NCBI GenBank assembly: GCA_026936325.1
Contig: JAPTHN010000001.1
Coordinates: forward strand, 99,711,859-99,775,858
Origin: Platynereis dumerilii
Taxonomy: Eukaryota; Annelida; Polychaeta; Phyllodocida; Nereididae
Direction: 5' to 3'
Length of the DNA stretch: 64,000 nt
Positions 33,801-44,193 of the stretch are shown here, in pieces. Within the stretch, counting starts at the first letter, position 1. Each line of letters opens with the position of its first letter. A program made the translations under genes and the position numbers. Below the pieces are notes generated by a model that searched no databases, was not told where the DNA came from, and saw only the letters and a program-made list of their open reading frames with translations.

Positions 33801-34324
33801 CCAAACAGACCAGAAAGGGTCGTTTATGTTATTCAGCAGACACAGTATAGTTGATGATTGAAATATTCCTTGTATTTTATTTACTTATAGCAGCTCATTT
33901 CTCATATCATGATTAGCAATTGAGCCTGATACCATATTTATAGAAACTAGTCAATCCCCATGGTCAGGTAATCCAAAACAGTCTTATTAGATGGCAAATT
34001 AAATGCATTGATGACTACAAATCACTAGATTTAACGATGAAGCATGATCATGATGGAATCAGAGCGTATACAGTAGTGTCTCTAGGAGATTAGCTTTGAC
34101 TTGATATAGACGGACTTTCCAAGTTGATCAATTTCAGGAACAATGGGTATTTTACGTGCCAGGGAGTTTCCCACAGCTTATAGGCTGAGCAGTATTATAT
34201 GATAATTCAAAACTACACGTAAACTTCAGTAGTAAATCAGGATTCATGCAAACTTTGATAATGTTCTATTTGACCATTTTATTGATATCCGAGATTACTG
34301 CTCTGGAACCTATGTTGCTTCTTG

Positions 34325-34978
34325 TAGTCAAGGCGGTGGGTGTTAAATAGTAGAACAATCGCTCGCAAGGTGATAAAAGCATGAAACTTGGCACAAACGT
34401 TCAGAAGGACCTACTCTACCATTTTAGGCTGGGAGCCATCTTGAGATTAGTGTTGTTCCCTCCGCCATCTTGGATTTCAAAATGGCCGCTATTCTGAACC
34501 TATTTTAATCAATATCTCAGGAACTATGATAGATAGAGAGTTGATTTCAGTGGCTATGCCCTTTATATCACCTTCCCAATTCATAAGGGGTACTTTGGAA
34601 CTATTTTGATGACAGCCATATTGTTTTTCAAGATGGCCGCCATTAAAACCCCATTTTCTACTGTATCTCTGAAACTAATTGAGTTAGAGACTCCGTTTCA
34701 GTGTCTATTTCCCATTTTTGGGGTCAAGGAATCAGTAGCACTCATTTTAAAAGAGATTGAGTGGCATCCATATTGAATTTATTGATTGTAATTACCAGGA
34801 TGAACCATTCTCACTCTATCTTTGGTGCTAAAAAGCGGGAAACACCATTTCATTGTACTATTCAATCATTTACAGGGACTGTCAGTCACTTACAATAGCA
34901 GTAAAACGATTTTCAGCTCTTGATATAAAAAACCTTTAATGTCAAGGTTTCAGAAATAGAAATTTTATTCTAAGAAAT
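34325..34978 (+). repeat. Left outer TIR of the 9.9-kb element
   Basis: Matches 43,553-44,193 in reverse complement, including GAACCTATTTTAATCAATAT-type words, AAGATGGCCGCCAT words and CAGTCACTTACA near the inner end. The left arm has about 9 extra bases near its tip. Divergence between arms is clear, so the element is not very young. Confidence 0.93.
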
Positions 34979-35007
34979 GCCAATGCTGCAGCCTTAAACA
35001 ATTTTTT

Positions 35008-35325
35008 TCAACAATATGAAAGAAGTCTGACCTGGTCAAAGCTTGTATCAGTGGAGATATCTTTCATACTGCATTTGCATTTCTTATCCTGACTGGCTCC
35101 TTGATTGTGGAAAAGCATTTTGTCTCGCATGCTACTTACAAGATTCAGGTCCAGCGAATGATAATTTACAGGATCTCGAGGAGAAGATTTAGTCACACAT
35201 TGTGAAATACCAAGAATTACCGAATATGAAGCAATAGATAACCTTTTTCCTGAAATATTTAGCAAGTGCCAGATATTTGACTGCAAATATAAGTTGCTGT
35301 CCTGTAGAAATGAATTGGTAAACAT
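35008..35325 (-). CDS. Unidentified ORF in the left arm of the 9.9-kb element
   Basis: 105 codons on the minus strand, containing SPRDPVNYHSLDLNLVSS and MRDKMLFHNQG segments. Composition looks protein-like and the ORF falls between the outer TIR and the inner inverted repeat, where an element gene could lie. It ends with a Cys. No family recognised; chance cannot be excluded. Confidence 0.25.
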   Translation of the reverse strand: MFTNSFLQDSNLYLQSNIWHLLNISGKRLSIASYSVILGISQCVTKSSPRDPVNYHSLDLNLVSSMRDKMLFHNQGASQDKKCKCSMKDISTDTSFDQVRLLSYC

Positions 35326-35507
35326 TCTATGAGGATAACTATTAAAAAGAATTTAAGAAACAAAGGAGACAATGAAACAACTTTGACGATTATTCAATTG
35401 GACCACAATATCTGTATGAATCAGTTGAAAACTCATGAGGCACACTTATCCTCTGATACGTTTTCAAAAAAGGTGTTTGAATTGTCGAGCTGATAACTTA
35501 GAAGTAA

Positions 35508-36215
35508 TATAGTCAGGTCACATTTTCAAAAAAGTGAACACCCCTAGGCATTTTTTAGTAGAAGCAGGCAACAAATTGATTCTTATGTAAAATTTTCCGT
35601 AGATTTCAAATTTCACTGTTGCCAAGCTGAAATATGACTCCTTCACCCCCTAATTAGCATAAAACAAGATGGCCGCCAATTTCCTTTGTTTAGTGATAAT
35701 TTGGATTCTACTTGCACTAGGACAACAAGTAAAAGGTGTATTTTGATGTTTTTTGACCTGCTGAGTTCAAATTTGATGACTGCAAAGTTGAATTATGACT
35801 CCTTAACCCCCTAATCAGCATAAAACAAGATGGCCGCCAATTGTTTCCTAATTTTCCCTTGTTAGCAATATTTTGAATTCTAATTGCACTGGAGCAACAA
35901 GCAGAAGGTGCATTTAGAGGTTTTTGACCTACTGAATTCAAATTTTGACACTAAAAAGCTGAATTACGAATTATTCACTCATAATTAGCATCAAACAAAA
36001 TGGCCGCCAATTTCCGATGTTTTGCGATAACTTTGCTTTTGATTGCACCAAGACATCAAGTGAGTCACTTGATGTGAGGAGTGTATTTTGATGGTTTTTG
36101 ACATCTTGAATAGAAATTGGGCAACTACAAAATAGAATTTTGCCCCCTTCACCCACAATTATAGTAAACAAGGTGGCCAGAAATAACCCTAATTTGTCTT
36201 TTGACTGCAATAGGA
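35508..36215 (+). repeat. Left inner inverted repeat: about 165-bp units
   Basis: Four diverging copies of a unit containing GACTCCTTMACCCCCTAATTAGC and AAGATGGCCGCCAATT (copies near 35,666, 35,829, 35,998 and 36,170). The outermost part, from the GGTCACATTTTC at about 35,517 inwards, matches 39,440-40,085 in reverse complement. Confidence 0.85.
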
Positions 36216-36239
36216 CACAAATTCAAAAAAGCATCTAGA

Positions 36240-39200
36240 ATCTTTTTTCCTGCATTTCCTGTTAATGCTTGGTAGCCATGCTAGAAGTGGGCTATGGGGG
36301 GGGCTTTCATTCAACACCTTGGTTTCATTTTTGCTAGAACTGTCAACCCTCCGAAAGCTAAATAAATGTTGCTGTCAGTGTCGAAAATGTCCTCTGAAAC
36401 ACTTAATGCTCCCATATATTTCAGTTTCTCCTATTCTAATCACTAAGTAAGTCATTTTGAACCAGTCAAAATGGATGTGAATGGAAAAGCGATGATGTCA
36501 GCTTTCATTTAGCATCTTTGTATCCTTGTCACTACAAGTTTCAACCCACCAAAAGCAAAATAAATGTTCCTGTCAGTGTCAAAAATTTCATCCGAAACAC
36601 AAAATCCTCCGATGTATTTACAATTTCCCCTATCCGAATCACTATAAAACTGATTTTTAACCAGTCAAATGGATGTAAATGGATAGCCATAGATGTCAGC
36701 TTTCATTTGGCACCTTTGTTTCCTTCTTACTGCAACTATCAATCCTCCCAAAGCTAAATAAATATTACCGTCAGTATCGATAATCTCCCAAGAAACACAA
36801 AATCCTATCATGTATTTTCAATTTCACCTATCCTAATCACTGGAAAATTCATTTTTAACCAGGCAAAATGGATGTGGATGGATAGCCCTTGATGTCAGCT
36901 TTCATTTGGCACTTTGAATTCCTTGTTACTGCAAATGTCAACCCTCCAAAATCTAAATAAATGTAGCTGTGAGTTTCAAAAATCTCTTCTCAATCACAAA
37001 ATCCTCCCTTGCATTTTCATTTCACCTGACTTAATCACTAGATAAGTCATTTTTAACCAGTCAAAATGGATGTGGATGGATAGCCCTTGATGTCAACTTT
37101 CATTTGGCACCTTTTTTTTCCTTGTTACTGCAACTATTAATCCTCCAAAAGCTAAATAAATATTACCATCAGTATCGATAATCTCCTTAGAAATACAAAA
37201 TCCTCCCTTGCATTTTCAATTTCATCTATCCTAATAGCTGGAAAATTCCTTTTTAATCAGACAAAATGGATGTGGATGGATAGCCCTTGATGTCAGCTTT
37301 CATTTGGCACCTTTTTTTCCTTGTTACTGCAACTATTAATCCTCCAAAAGCTAAATAAATATTACCATCAGTATCGATAATCTCCTAAGAAATACAAAAT
37401 CCTCCCATTTATTTTCAATTTCACCTATCCTAATCACTGGAAAATTCAGTTTTAACCTGACAAAATGGATGTGGATGGATAGCCCTTGATGTCAGCTTTC
37501 ATTTGGCACTTTGGTTTCCTTGTTACTGCAAATGTCAACCCTCCAAAATCTAAATAAATGTAGCTCTCAGTTTCGAAAATCTCTTCTGAATCACAAAATT
37601 CTCCCTTGCATTTTCAATTTCACCTCACTTAATCACTAGATAAGTCATTTTTAACCAGTCAAAATGGATGTGGATGGATAGCCCTTGATGTCAACTTTCA
37701 TTTGGCACCTTTTTTTTCCTTGTTACTGCAACTATTAATCCTCCAAAAGCTAAATAAATATTACCATCAGTATCGATAATCTCCTAAGAAATACAAAATC
37801 CTACCATTTATTTTAAATTTCACCTATCCTAATAGCTGGAAAATTCCTTTTTAATCAGACAAAATGGATGTGGATGGATAGCCCTTGATGTCAGCTTTCA
37901 TTTGGCACCTTTTTTTCCTTGTTACTGCAACTATTAATCCTCCAAAAGCTAAATAAATATTACCATCAGTATCGATAATCTCCTAAGAAATACAAAATCC
38001 TCCCATTTATTTTCAATTTCACCTATCCTAATCACTGGAAGATTCAGTTTTAACCAGACAAAATGGATGTGGATGGATAGCCCTTGATGTCAGCTTTCAT
38101 TTGGCACCTTGGTTTCCTTGTTACTGAGAATGTCAACCATCCAAAATCTAAAGAAATGTAGCTGTCAGTTTCAAAAATATCTTCCAAAACACAAAATCCT
38201 CCCTTGCATGTTCAATTTCACCTGACTTAATCACTAGATAAGTCATTTTTAACCAGTCAAAATGGATGTGGATGGATAGCCCTTGATGTCAACTTTCATT
38301 TGGCACCTTTTTTTTCCTTGTTACTGCAACTCTTAACCCTCCAAAAGCTAAATAAATATTACCATCAATATCGATAATCTCCTAAAAAGTACAAAATCCT
38401 CCCATGTATTTTCAATTTCACCTATCCTAATCACTGGAAAATTCATTTTTAACCAGGCAAAATGGATGTGGATGGATAGCCCTTGATGTCAGCATTAATT
38501 TGGCGCTTTGGTTTCTTTGTTACTGCAAATGTCAACCCTCTAAAATCTAAAGAAATGTTGCTGTCAGTGTGAAAATTCTCTTCCGAAACACAAAATCCTC
38601 CCTTGCATTTTCAACTACACCTAACTTAATCACTAGATAAGTCATTTTTAACCAGTCAAAATGGATGTGGATGGATAGCCCTTGACATCAGCTTTCATTT
38701 GGCAACTTTATGTCCTTGTTACTGCAACTATCAACCGTCCAAAAGCTAAATAAACATTACCATCAGTGTCGATAATCTCCAGAGAAACACAAAATCCTCC
38801 CTTGTATTTTTTATTTCACCTATCCTCATCACTAGAAAACTCATTTTGACCAACCTAAATGGATGTAGATTGATAGCCCTTGATGTCAGCTATCCTTTTG
38901 CATCCTAATTTCTTTGTTATCACTATTGTCAACCCTCCAAAAGCTAAATAAATGTAGCTATCAGTGTCGCAAATATCATCCGAAACCCTAAATACTCCCT
39001 TGTATTTTCAATTTCACCTATCTTAATCACTAGAAAACTAATTTTTAACCTACCAATTGGGATGTGGATGGATTGCCCTTGAAGTTAACTCTCATTTGGC
39101 AGCTTTATATCCATGCTACTACAACTGTCAACCCTCCAAAAGCTAAATAAATATTACTGTCAGTGTAGATAATCTCCTGAGAAACACAAAATCCTCCTCG

Positions 39201-39420
39201 TGTTTTTTCAATTTCACCCGTCCATATCACTAGAAAACTAATTTTAACCAACCCAAATGGATGTGGATGGCTACCCTTTCATGTCAGCTTTCAAGTTTCA
39301 TGTTACTATATATACAATTGTCAACCCTCCAAAGCTAAATAAATGTTGCTCTCGAAATTTCCTCCAAAACGCTAAATTGACTCATTCTGTACTGGAAAGA
39401 ACCCATTTTGAGGCCACACC
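36240..39420 (+). repeat. 200-bp satellite-like tandem array, about 15 copies
   Basis: AATGGATGTGGATGGATAGC recurs every 198-202 bases from about 36,470 to 39,260. Each unit also has TCAGCTTTCATTTGGCACC, a CTCCAAAAGCTAAATAAAT block and a TTTCACCTATCCTAATCAC block. Alternate units near 37.1-38.4 kb are more alike than neighbours, so a two-unit block was also duplicated. It sits at the centre of the large element, between the inverted inner repeats. Confidence 0.95.
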
Positions 39421-39439
39421 ACAATAACTTGTCTGAATT

Positions 39440-40085
39440 GTATATGCTAAGGGTCGAAGTAGTCATAATTCAACTATGTAGTTGTCACATTTGTGTTCAT
39501 TGGATGTAAAAACATCAAAATACACCTTCTACTGGTTGCCCTGGTGCAATTAGCAGCCAAATTATCCCTTAACAAAAGAAATAGAAGGCCAAGTTGTTTT
39601 ATGCTAATTAGGGGGTTAAGGAGTCATAATTCAACTTTGTAGTCATCAAATTTGAACTCAGCAGGTCAAAAAACATCAAAATACTACTTTTACTTGTTGT
39701 CCTAGTGCAAGTAGAAGCCAAATTATCGCTACACAAAGGAAATTGGCGGCCATCTTGTTTTATGCTAATTAGGGGTGAAGGAGTCATAATTCATCTTTGC
39801 AGTCATCGAATCTGAACTCAGCAGGTCAAAAAACATCAAAATACACCTTTTACTTGTTGTCCTACTGCAAGTAGAAGCCAAATTATCACTAAGCAAAGGA
39901 AATTGGCGGCCATCTTGTTTTATGCTAATTAGAGGGTGAAGGAGTCATATTTCAGCTTGGCAACAGTGAAATTTGAAATCTACGGAAAATTTTTACATAA
40001 GAATTAACTTGTTGCCTGCTTCTACTAAAAAATGCCTTGGGCACCTTAAATAAGCCCTTTTTCTGGAAATGTGACCTGACTAATA
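39440..40085 (-). repeat. Right inner inverted repeat: about 165-bp units
   Basis: Reverse complement of 35,508-36,215: GGCGGCCATCTTGTTTTATG copies near 39,745 and 39,905, and GAAATGTGACCTGAC at the outer end. Confidence 0.85.
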
Positions 40086-40174
40086 TCTAAGATACTGTGG
40101 GTCAAAGAACTTTGACTTGATTGTCAGAAAGAAGTTATTTCAAATGTAACCAAGAACTTCATTTTGTTTTATGA

Positions 40175-40336
40175 CAACCAAGTACGCTGTTAAATCTTGG
40201 TAAAATTGTCTCCACACGACAGCAACTTAGACTGGGAACTAAATCTGACGAATTGGAGACCATTAAATATTTCTTTTGCCGTAACAATATTTTAGATGTT
40301 AAAAAACATGGTCAGTCAGCCTGTGAAGGTGTTTAG
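40175..40336 (+). other. Coding-like stretch in the 9.9-kb element
   Basis: 53 open codons ending in a stop at 40,334: includes LRLGTKSDELETIKYFFCRN and NILDVKKHGQSACEG. Residue choice looks like a real protein C-terminus rather than random AT-rich sequence. No start codon in front; it might be a last exon. Family unknown. Confidence 0.3.
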
Positions 40337-40360
40337 CATGAGAAAAAGTTAACCAAGGCA

Positions 40361-41833
40361 ATGTACCAATCATTGCATGTATTGTTTGTCACTAATATCG
40401 AAAACTATAGACCCATCTCCCTTTTACCTTCTTTTTCGAAAATTGTTGAAAAAGCCATGTTGGTTCAGTTGGATCATCACCTTCTGACTCGTGATGTATA
40501 CTTTAACAACCAATATGGGTTCAGGAAGGGTCACTCCACAGAGCATGCTGTACTTGAAAATATTGACAGAATAGTTGATAATTTGGAACGAGGAAAAACC
40601 CCCTTGAACATATTTTTGGACCTGTCAAAGGCATTTGATACCTTAGATCATTCAATTCTACTTAGTAAATTAGAAAATTATGGCATCAGCGGTAAGGCCC
40701 TAGATTTATGTAACAGTTATCTGAGCAATAGGGTCCAACAAGTTGAATTTCAGGGAAGCATATCTAGTCCACTCACAATAAAAACAGGTGTCCCACAAGG
40801 ATCCATCTTGGGCCCACTTTTATTCTTGATTTATGTTAATGACTTTGGCAGGTCCACTGATATGTTCAGCTTTATTATGTATGCAGATGATACAACCCTG
40901 TCATCAACACTGTGCAATAATTATCAGGATGGAAATCAAAATAACCCCACTGACAGACTAAACAGGGAATTAATTAAAGTTTCCAATTGGCTAAAAGTCA
41001 ATAGGTTATCACTGAATCTTTCCAAAACTACTTACATGGTATTCCATTCGCCAAACCGAACTGTACCACCCATAAATTTGAAAATGGATGATGTTAACAT
41101 TACGAAAGTTGACAGTTTTGATTTTCTTGGAATAACTATTGATAAAAATCTATCGTGGAAACCCCATTTGATAAAAATCGGACAGAAGATATCCAAAGTA
41201 ATAGGAATTATGAACAAAATCAAAAACTACCTGCCAAGTGAGACATTGAAAACAATATATTATTCTCTTATTCACTGTCATTTACTCTGTGGGGTGACCC
41301 TATGGGGTTGGAAACCCAACTCAGTAGAGAAATTGCAGAAAAAGGCTGTAAGGGTTATTTCCAAATCTAAATATAATGCCCATACTGAACCCCTCTTCAA
41401 ACAGTTGAGTATTTTGAAGCTAGCTGATATCCTGAAAGTTGAGGAGTGGAAGTTTTACTATAAGCTAGCTCACAAATGCATCCCCAAATATTTTCAAAAT
41501 ATATCTTTATTAAGAAATAGTGATCTTCATGGCCACAGAACAAGAAATTGTTCCTTATTAGTTACACCTCGTATAAGATGCAATACCTCGAAATGTGCAT
41601 TGCGAATAAGGCTGCCTTCAATCATAAACTCTGCCTCTCCAAGCATTCTTGAGAAAATTCAAACTCACTCTCTTTATGGTCTCAAATTCTATTTAAAAAG
41701 GACTTACTTGGACTATTATAATTATAATTGTTCTGTTGTGAACTGTTACATCTGCAGGACTACCATCAATACCTTGGCTAAACCATCAATTAACTATGTC
41801 ATGATCCATCTGTGCTATACTTTATTACATTAA
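40361..41833 (+). CDS. Non-LTR reverse transcriptase, partial (no endonuclease)
   Basis: 490 codons without interruption. Motifs in order: ENYRPISLLPSFSKIVEK (from residue 14), QYGFRKGHSTEHAV, FLDLSKAFDTLDH, TGVPQGSILGPLLFLIYVND, the catalytic MYADD (173-177), then FLGITIDKNLSWKPH and a thumb and C-terminal domain ending KRTYLDYYN and on. The first dozen residues before ENYRP are probably not native: the ATG at 40,361 comes from flanking sequence. RT motifs and the C-terminus place it in the CR1/L2/Jockey-like group; the exact clade needs a tree. A full-length frame implies a fairly recent insertion, younger than the diverged TIR arms around it. By itself the copy cannot mobilise because the endonuclease is absent. 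Confidence 0.9.
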   Translation: MYQSLHVLFVTNIENYRPISLLPSFSKIVEKAMLVQLDHHLLTRDVYFNNQYGFRKGHSTEHAVLENIDRIVDNLERGKTPLNIFLDLSKAFDTLDHSILLSKLENYGISGKALDLCNSYLSNRVQQVEFQGSISSPLTIKTGVPQGSILGPLLFLIYVNDFGRSTDMFSFIMYADDTTLSSTLCNNYQDGNQNNPTDRLNRELIKVSNWLKVNRLSLNLSKTTYMVFHSPNRTVPPINLKMDDVNITKVDSFDFLGITIDKNLSWKPHLIKIGQKISKVIGIMNKIKNYLPSETLKTIYYSLIHCHLLCGVTLWGWKPNSVEKLQKKAVRVISKSKYNAHTEPLFKQLSILKLADILKVEEWKFYYKLAHKCIPKYFQNISLLRNSDLHGHRTRNCSLLVTPRIRCNTSKCALRIRLPSIINSASPSILEKIQTHSLYGLKFYLKRTYLDYYNYNCSVVNCYICRTTINTLAKPSINYVMIHLCYTLLH

Positions 41834-42093
41834 TGAATGTCTATTACTGTATTTAGCGATCAATAAGTCCTTCACTGCTTATTCCTTACTGACAGTTAAA
41901 ATTGTTTATTTAGCCAATGCATATGTCTAAATTTGTAAAAATATTTTTTGCTCCTTGGTGGCCTGCATGATAGCGGCTCTTGCCTTAATGCAGGACTCCA
42001 AAGACCGTTGATAATTAATTGGTTGTTTTTTCAATTGTTTTTCTATTATGGTCTGAATAAACAAATATTGTCTGTCTGTCTGTCTGTCTGTTT
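40385..42093 (+). mobile_element. 5'-truncated LINE (CR1/L2/Daphne-like group) with open RT frame
   Basis: The recognisable element starts within the reverse transcriptase at ENYRPISLLP and runs to a (TCTG)n tail at 42,070-42,090, preceded by AATAAACAAATATTG. The endonuclease part is missing, the normal outcome of incomplete target-primed reverse transcription. It lies inside the 9.9-kb element, between the right inner repeat and the right TIR. A short TGTTTGT word occurs at both edges but is too weak to call a target duplication. Confidence 0.88.
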
Positions 42094-43552
42094 GTGATAA
42101 AATACAGACATGAGTTTTCAATGATTATTGAAGCTAGAAACCAGCAGAGGTGATTCTCAATCCTTCAGAGCCAATTCCTCAAATTGAGGTTGTTGAAGTC
42201 ATTATTTTTGCTAATGCTGTCTATCTTCTAAAATTGACTCCACCTTTTCCCTGGTCTATTCCAATTTTCATGTATGTGGCCCATTGCCACCAATTACTGG
42301 CCTTCCTATTTTGTAAATAAGCTCTTAGGACAACAAAAATTAGGAGTCACCATCATTTATAAATATAGATATTGGTTACAAGCAAAGCAGCTTTGACATT
42401 GTAATAAATCAGCATATAGGGCATAAATTCTGTTAAAAACTAGACTGATACAACATTGTAAGAATTTAATAAGTTGTAGGGGAGGAGTATAGAGGATGTG
42501 GGTTCGTGGGCTGGACTTGACGTCAAGTTGACGACTGCTTGATCAATGTCATATTGTCACAATGTCACAGCCCGAAACCAAGCACTTTTTTCGGGTTAGT
42601 GTGCACATAAGTATATACTTCCACAGCTAGGCACTATTTGGGAATGTTAATCGATTTTTTGTGAAGTACCATTCAAAGAAGCAATGTCTTGAGTTTTTGT
42701 ATCCATGATCAAATCAGCTACAATAGCTCATCCTGAATTTATGATTGAATGTCATCCTTATGAACAATTATGAGAGAGTGTTAACGGGTTTTAGACATTA
42801 CCTGCTTTTCTTCACATATTTGTAGCGTAATAAATTTTTACAAATAATGTGTAATATGTTTTAGATGTAAATACTGACACATATGAACAGAGTCTTGCTT
42901 GTGCTACGAGGCTCTTTCAGATGACATTTTCCAATCAAGTGAGCTTCAAGTCAAGGGTCTCAGCACACTTAGCAGTTAGCACAGAATAAGTAAGCCCAAT
43001 AACAGGTCAGCTATTACAGAATGACTCAAGAATGTATCAGTTGTTGACATGCTTGATAAGGCCAATAAGTGAAAGTCTGTCCAGCAAAGTTCAAACCGGG
43101 AAGTTGGAACAGATCCGAGAGAAGTACAAGTCAATTCTAGATGATGGAAAGTTTTTGCAAAGGAAGTTAAAGGCTGCAAGAAAAGCATATTTTTGATTTC
43201 ATAGCATGAAAAGATGTTTGTGTATAGATAAAAACTAATTGGTGTCTACACACCATGCGCTAATATTGAATTAGTCTTATGAATAAAACCAAAACAATGT
43301 TTTGAGATGTTTTTTGAATGTTAATAATGCTTTCTGGGTATATTCATGTATTGTTTTTTTTTAAATTCTTTGTACTCATGATTTGTAGTCTCCCAGTAAA
43401 CAAAAGAATCCACTGATATAATCTTTCAGGCTTTTTAACTCCCAAAAATATAATGAAAAATATTTAAATAGTAGTGAAATGGAGCAACTAAGGGGGAGAA
43501 ATTAAAATACTGTGTGAAAGTGACCTCTACTGGCATGAGGTAAAATACACAT
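42094..43552. other. Right arm of the 9.9-kb element between LINE tail and TIR
   Basis: Mostly AT-rich and unassigned, with one coding-like stretch (42,990-43,196) listed separately. Confidence 0.4.
42990..43196 (+). other. Coding-like stretch, coiled-coil-like C-terminus
   Basis: 68 open codons ending in TGA at 43,194: contains CLIRPISESLSSKVQTG then KLEQIREKYKSILDDGKF and LQRKLKAARKAYF. The heptad-like pattern of Leu, Ile and charged residues looks like a true helical C-terminus. It has no start codon nearby and no recognised family. The minus-strand ORF at the same place is its shadow. Confidence 0.33.
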
Positions 43553-44193
43553 TTCTTTGAGTAAATTTTCAAATCTGATACCTTGATTTTTAAAAGGTAT
43601 CTATAACAAGAGTTGTAAATCTTTTTACTGCTGGTGTAAGTGACTGACACTCAGAAAATGATGAAATAGTACAGTGAAATGGTCTTTCTCGGTTTTTAAC
43701 TCCAAAATATAGTGAGAAATGAGTCATCTTGGTAATCTTAATCATAATATTCAATATGGATGCTACTCAGTCTCCTTTGATATAAGTGCATCTGACTCCT
43801 TGACCCTAAAAATGGGGAAATAGACACTGAAACGAAGTCTCTAACTCAATTAGTTTCAGAGATACAGTATAAAATAGGTTTTTTATGGCGGCCATCTTGA
43901 AAAACAATATGGCTGCCATCAAAATAGTTCCAAAGTACCCCTAATGAATTGGGAAGGTGATATAAAAGGCATAGCCACTGAAATCAACTCTCTATCTATC
44001 ATAGTTCCTGAGATATTGATTAAAATAGATTCAGAATGGCGGCCATTTTGAAATCCAAGATGGCGGAGGGAACAACGCTAATCTCAAGATGGCTCCCGGC
44101 CTAAAATGGTAGAGTAGGTCCTTCTGAACACTTGTGCCAAGTTTCACGCTTTTATCACCTTGCGAGCGATTCTTACACCCATCACCCTGACTA
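43553..44193 (-). repeat. Right outer TIR of the 9.9-kb element
   Basis: Reverse complement of 34,325-34,978; the shared words ATGGCGGCCATCTTGAAAAA and CTCTCTATCTATCATAGTTC lie in matching places. Confidence 0.93.

Larger units (their letters stand above)
34325..44193. mobile_element. 9,869-bp TIR element with nested inverted repeats; whole ends, 3-bp TSD
   Basis: Starts TAGTCAAGGCGGTGGGTGT and ends with the inverted TAGTCAGGGTGATGGGTGT. Flanked by TTG on both sides (34,322-34,324; 44,194-44,196), while paralogous copies show the uninterrupted CTTCTTGCACT with one TTG (53,864-53,866; also near 26,320). So this moved as one unit into copy 2 after the units had duplicated. Contents: outer TIRs of about 640 bp, a second inverted pair of roughly 165-bp repeats, a 200-bp tandem array at the centre, a LINE copy and short coding-like stretches. 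No transposase recognised. A 3-bp target duplication is known for PIF/Harbinger, CACTA and Zator types; the class is not settled. Confidence 0.9.

Noticed and set aside
41927-42121. Minus-strand ORF with a QTDRQTDRQ motif
   Set aside because: It is the translation of the LINE's (TCTG)n tail.
34325-44193. A Polinton
   Set aside because: The target duplication is 3 bp rather than 6, and no polymerase, integrase or capsid gene is inside.
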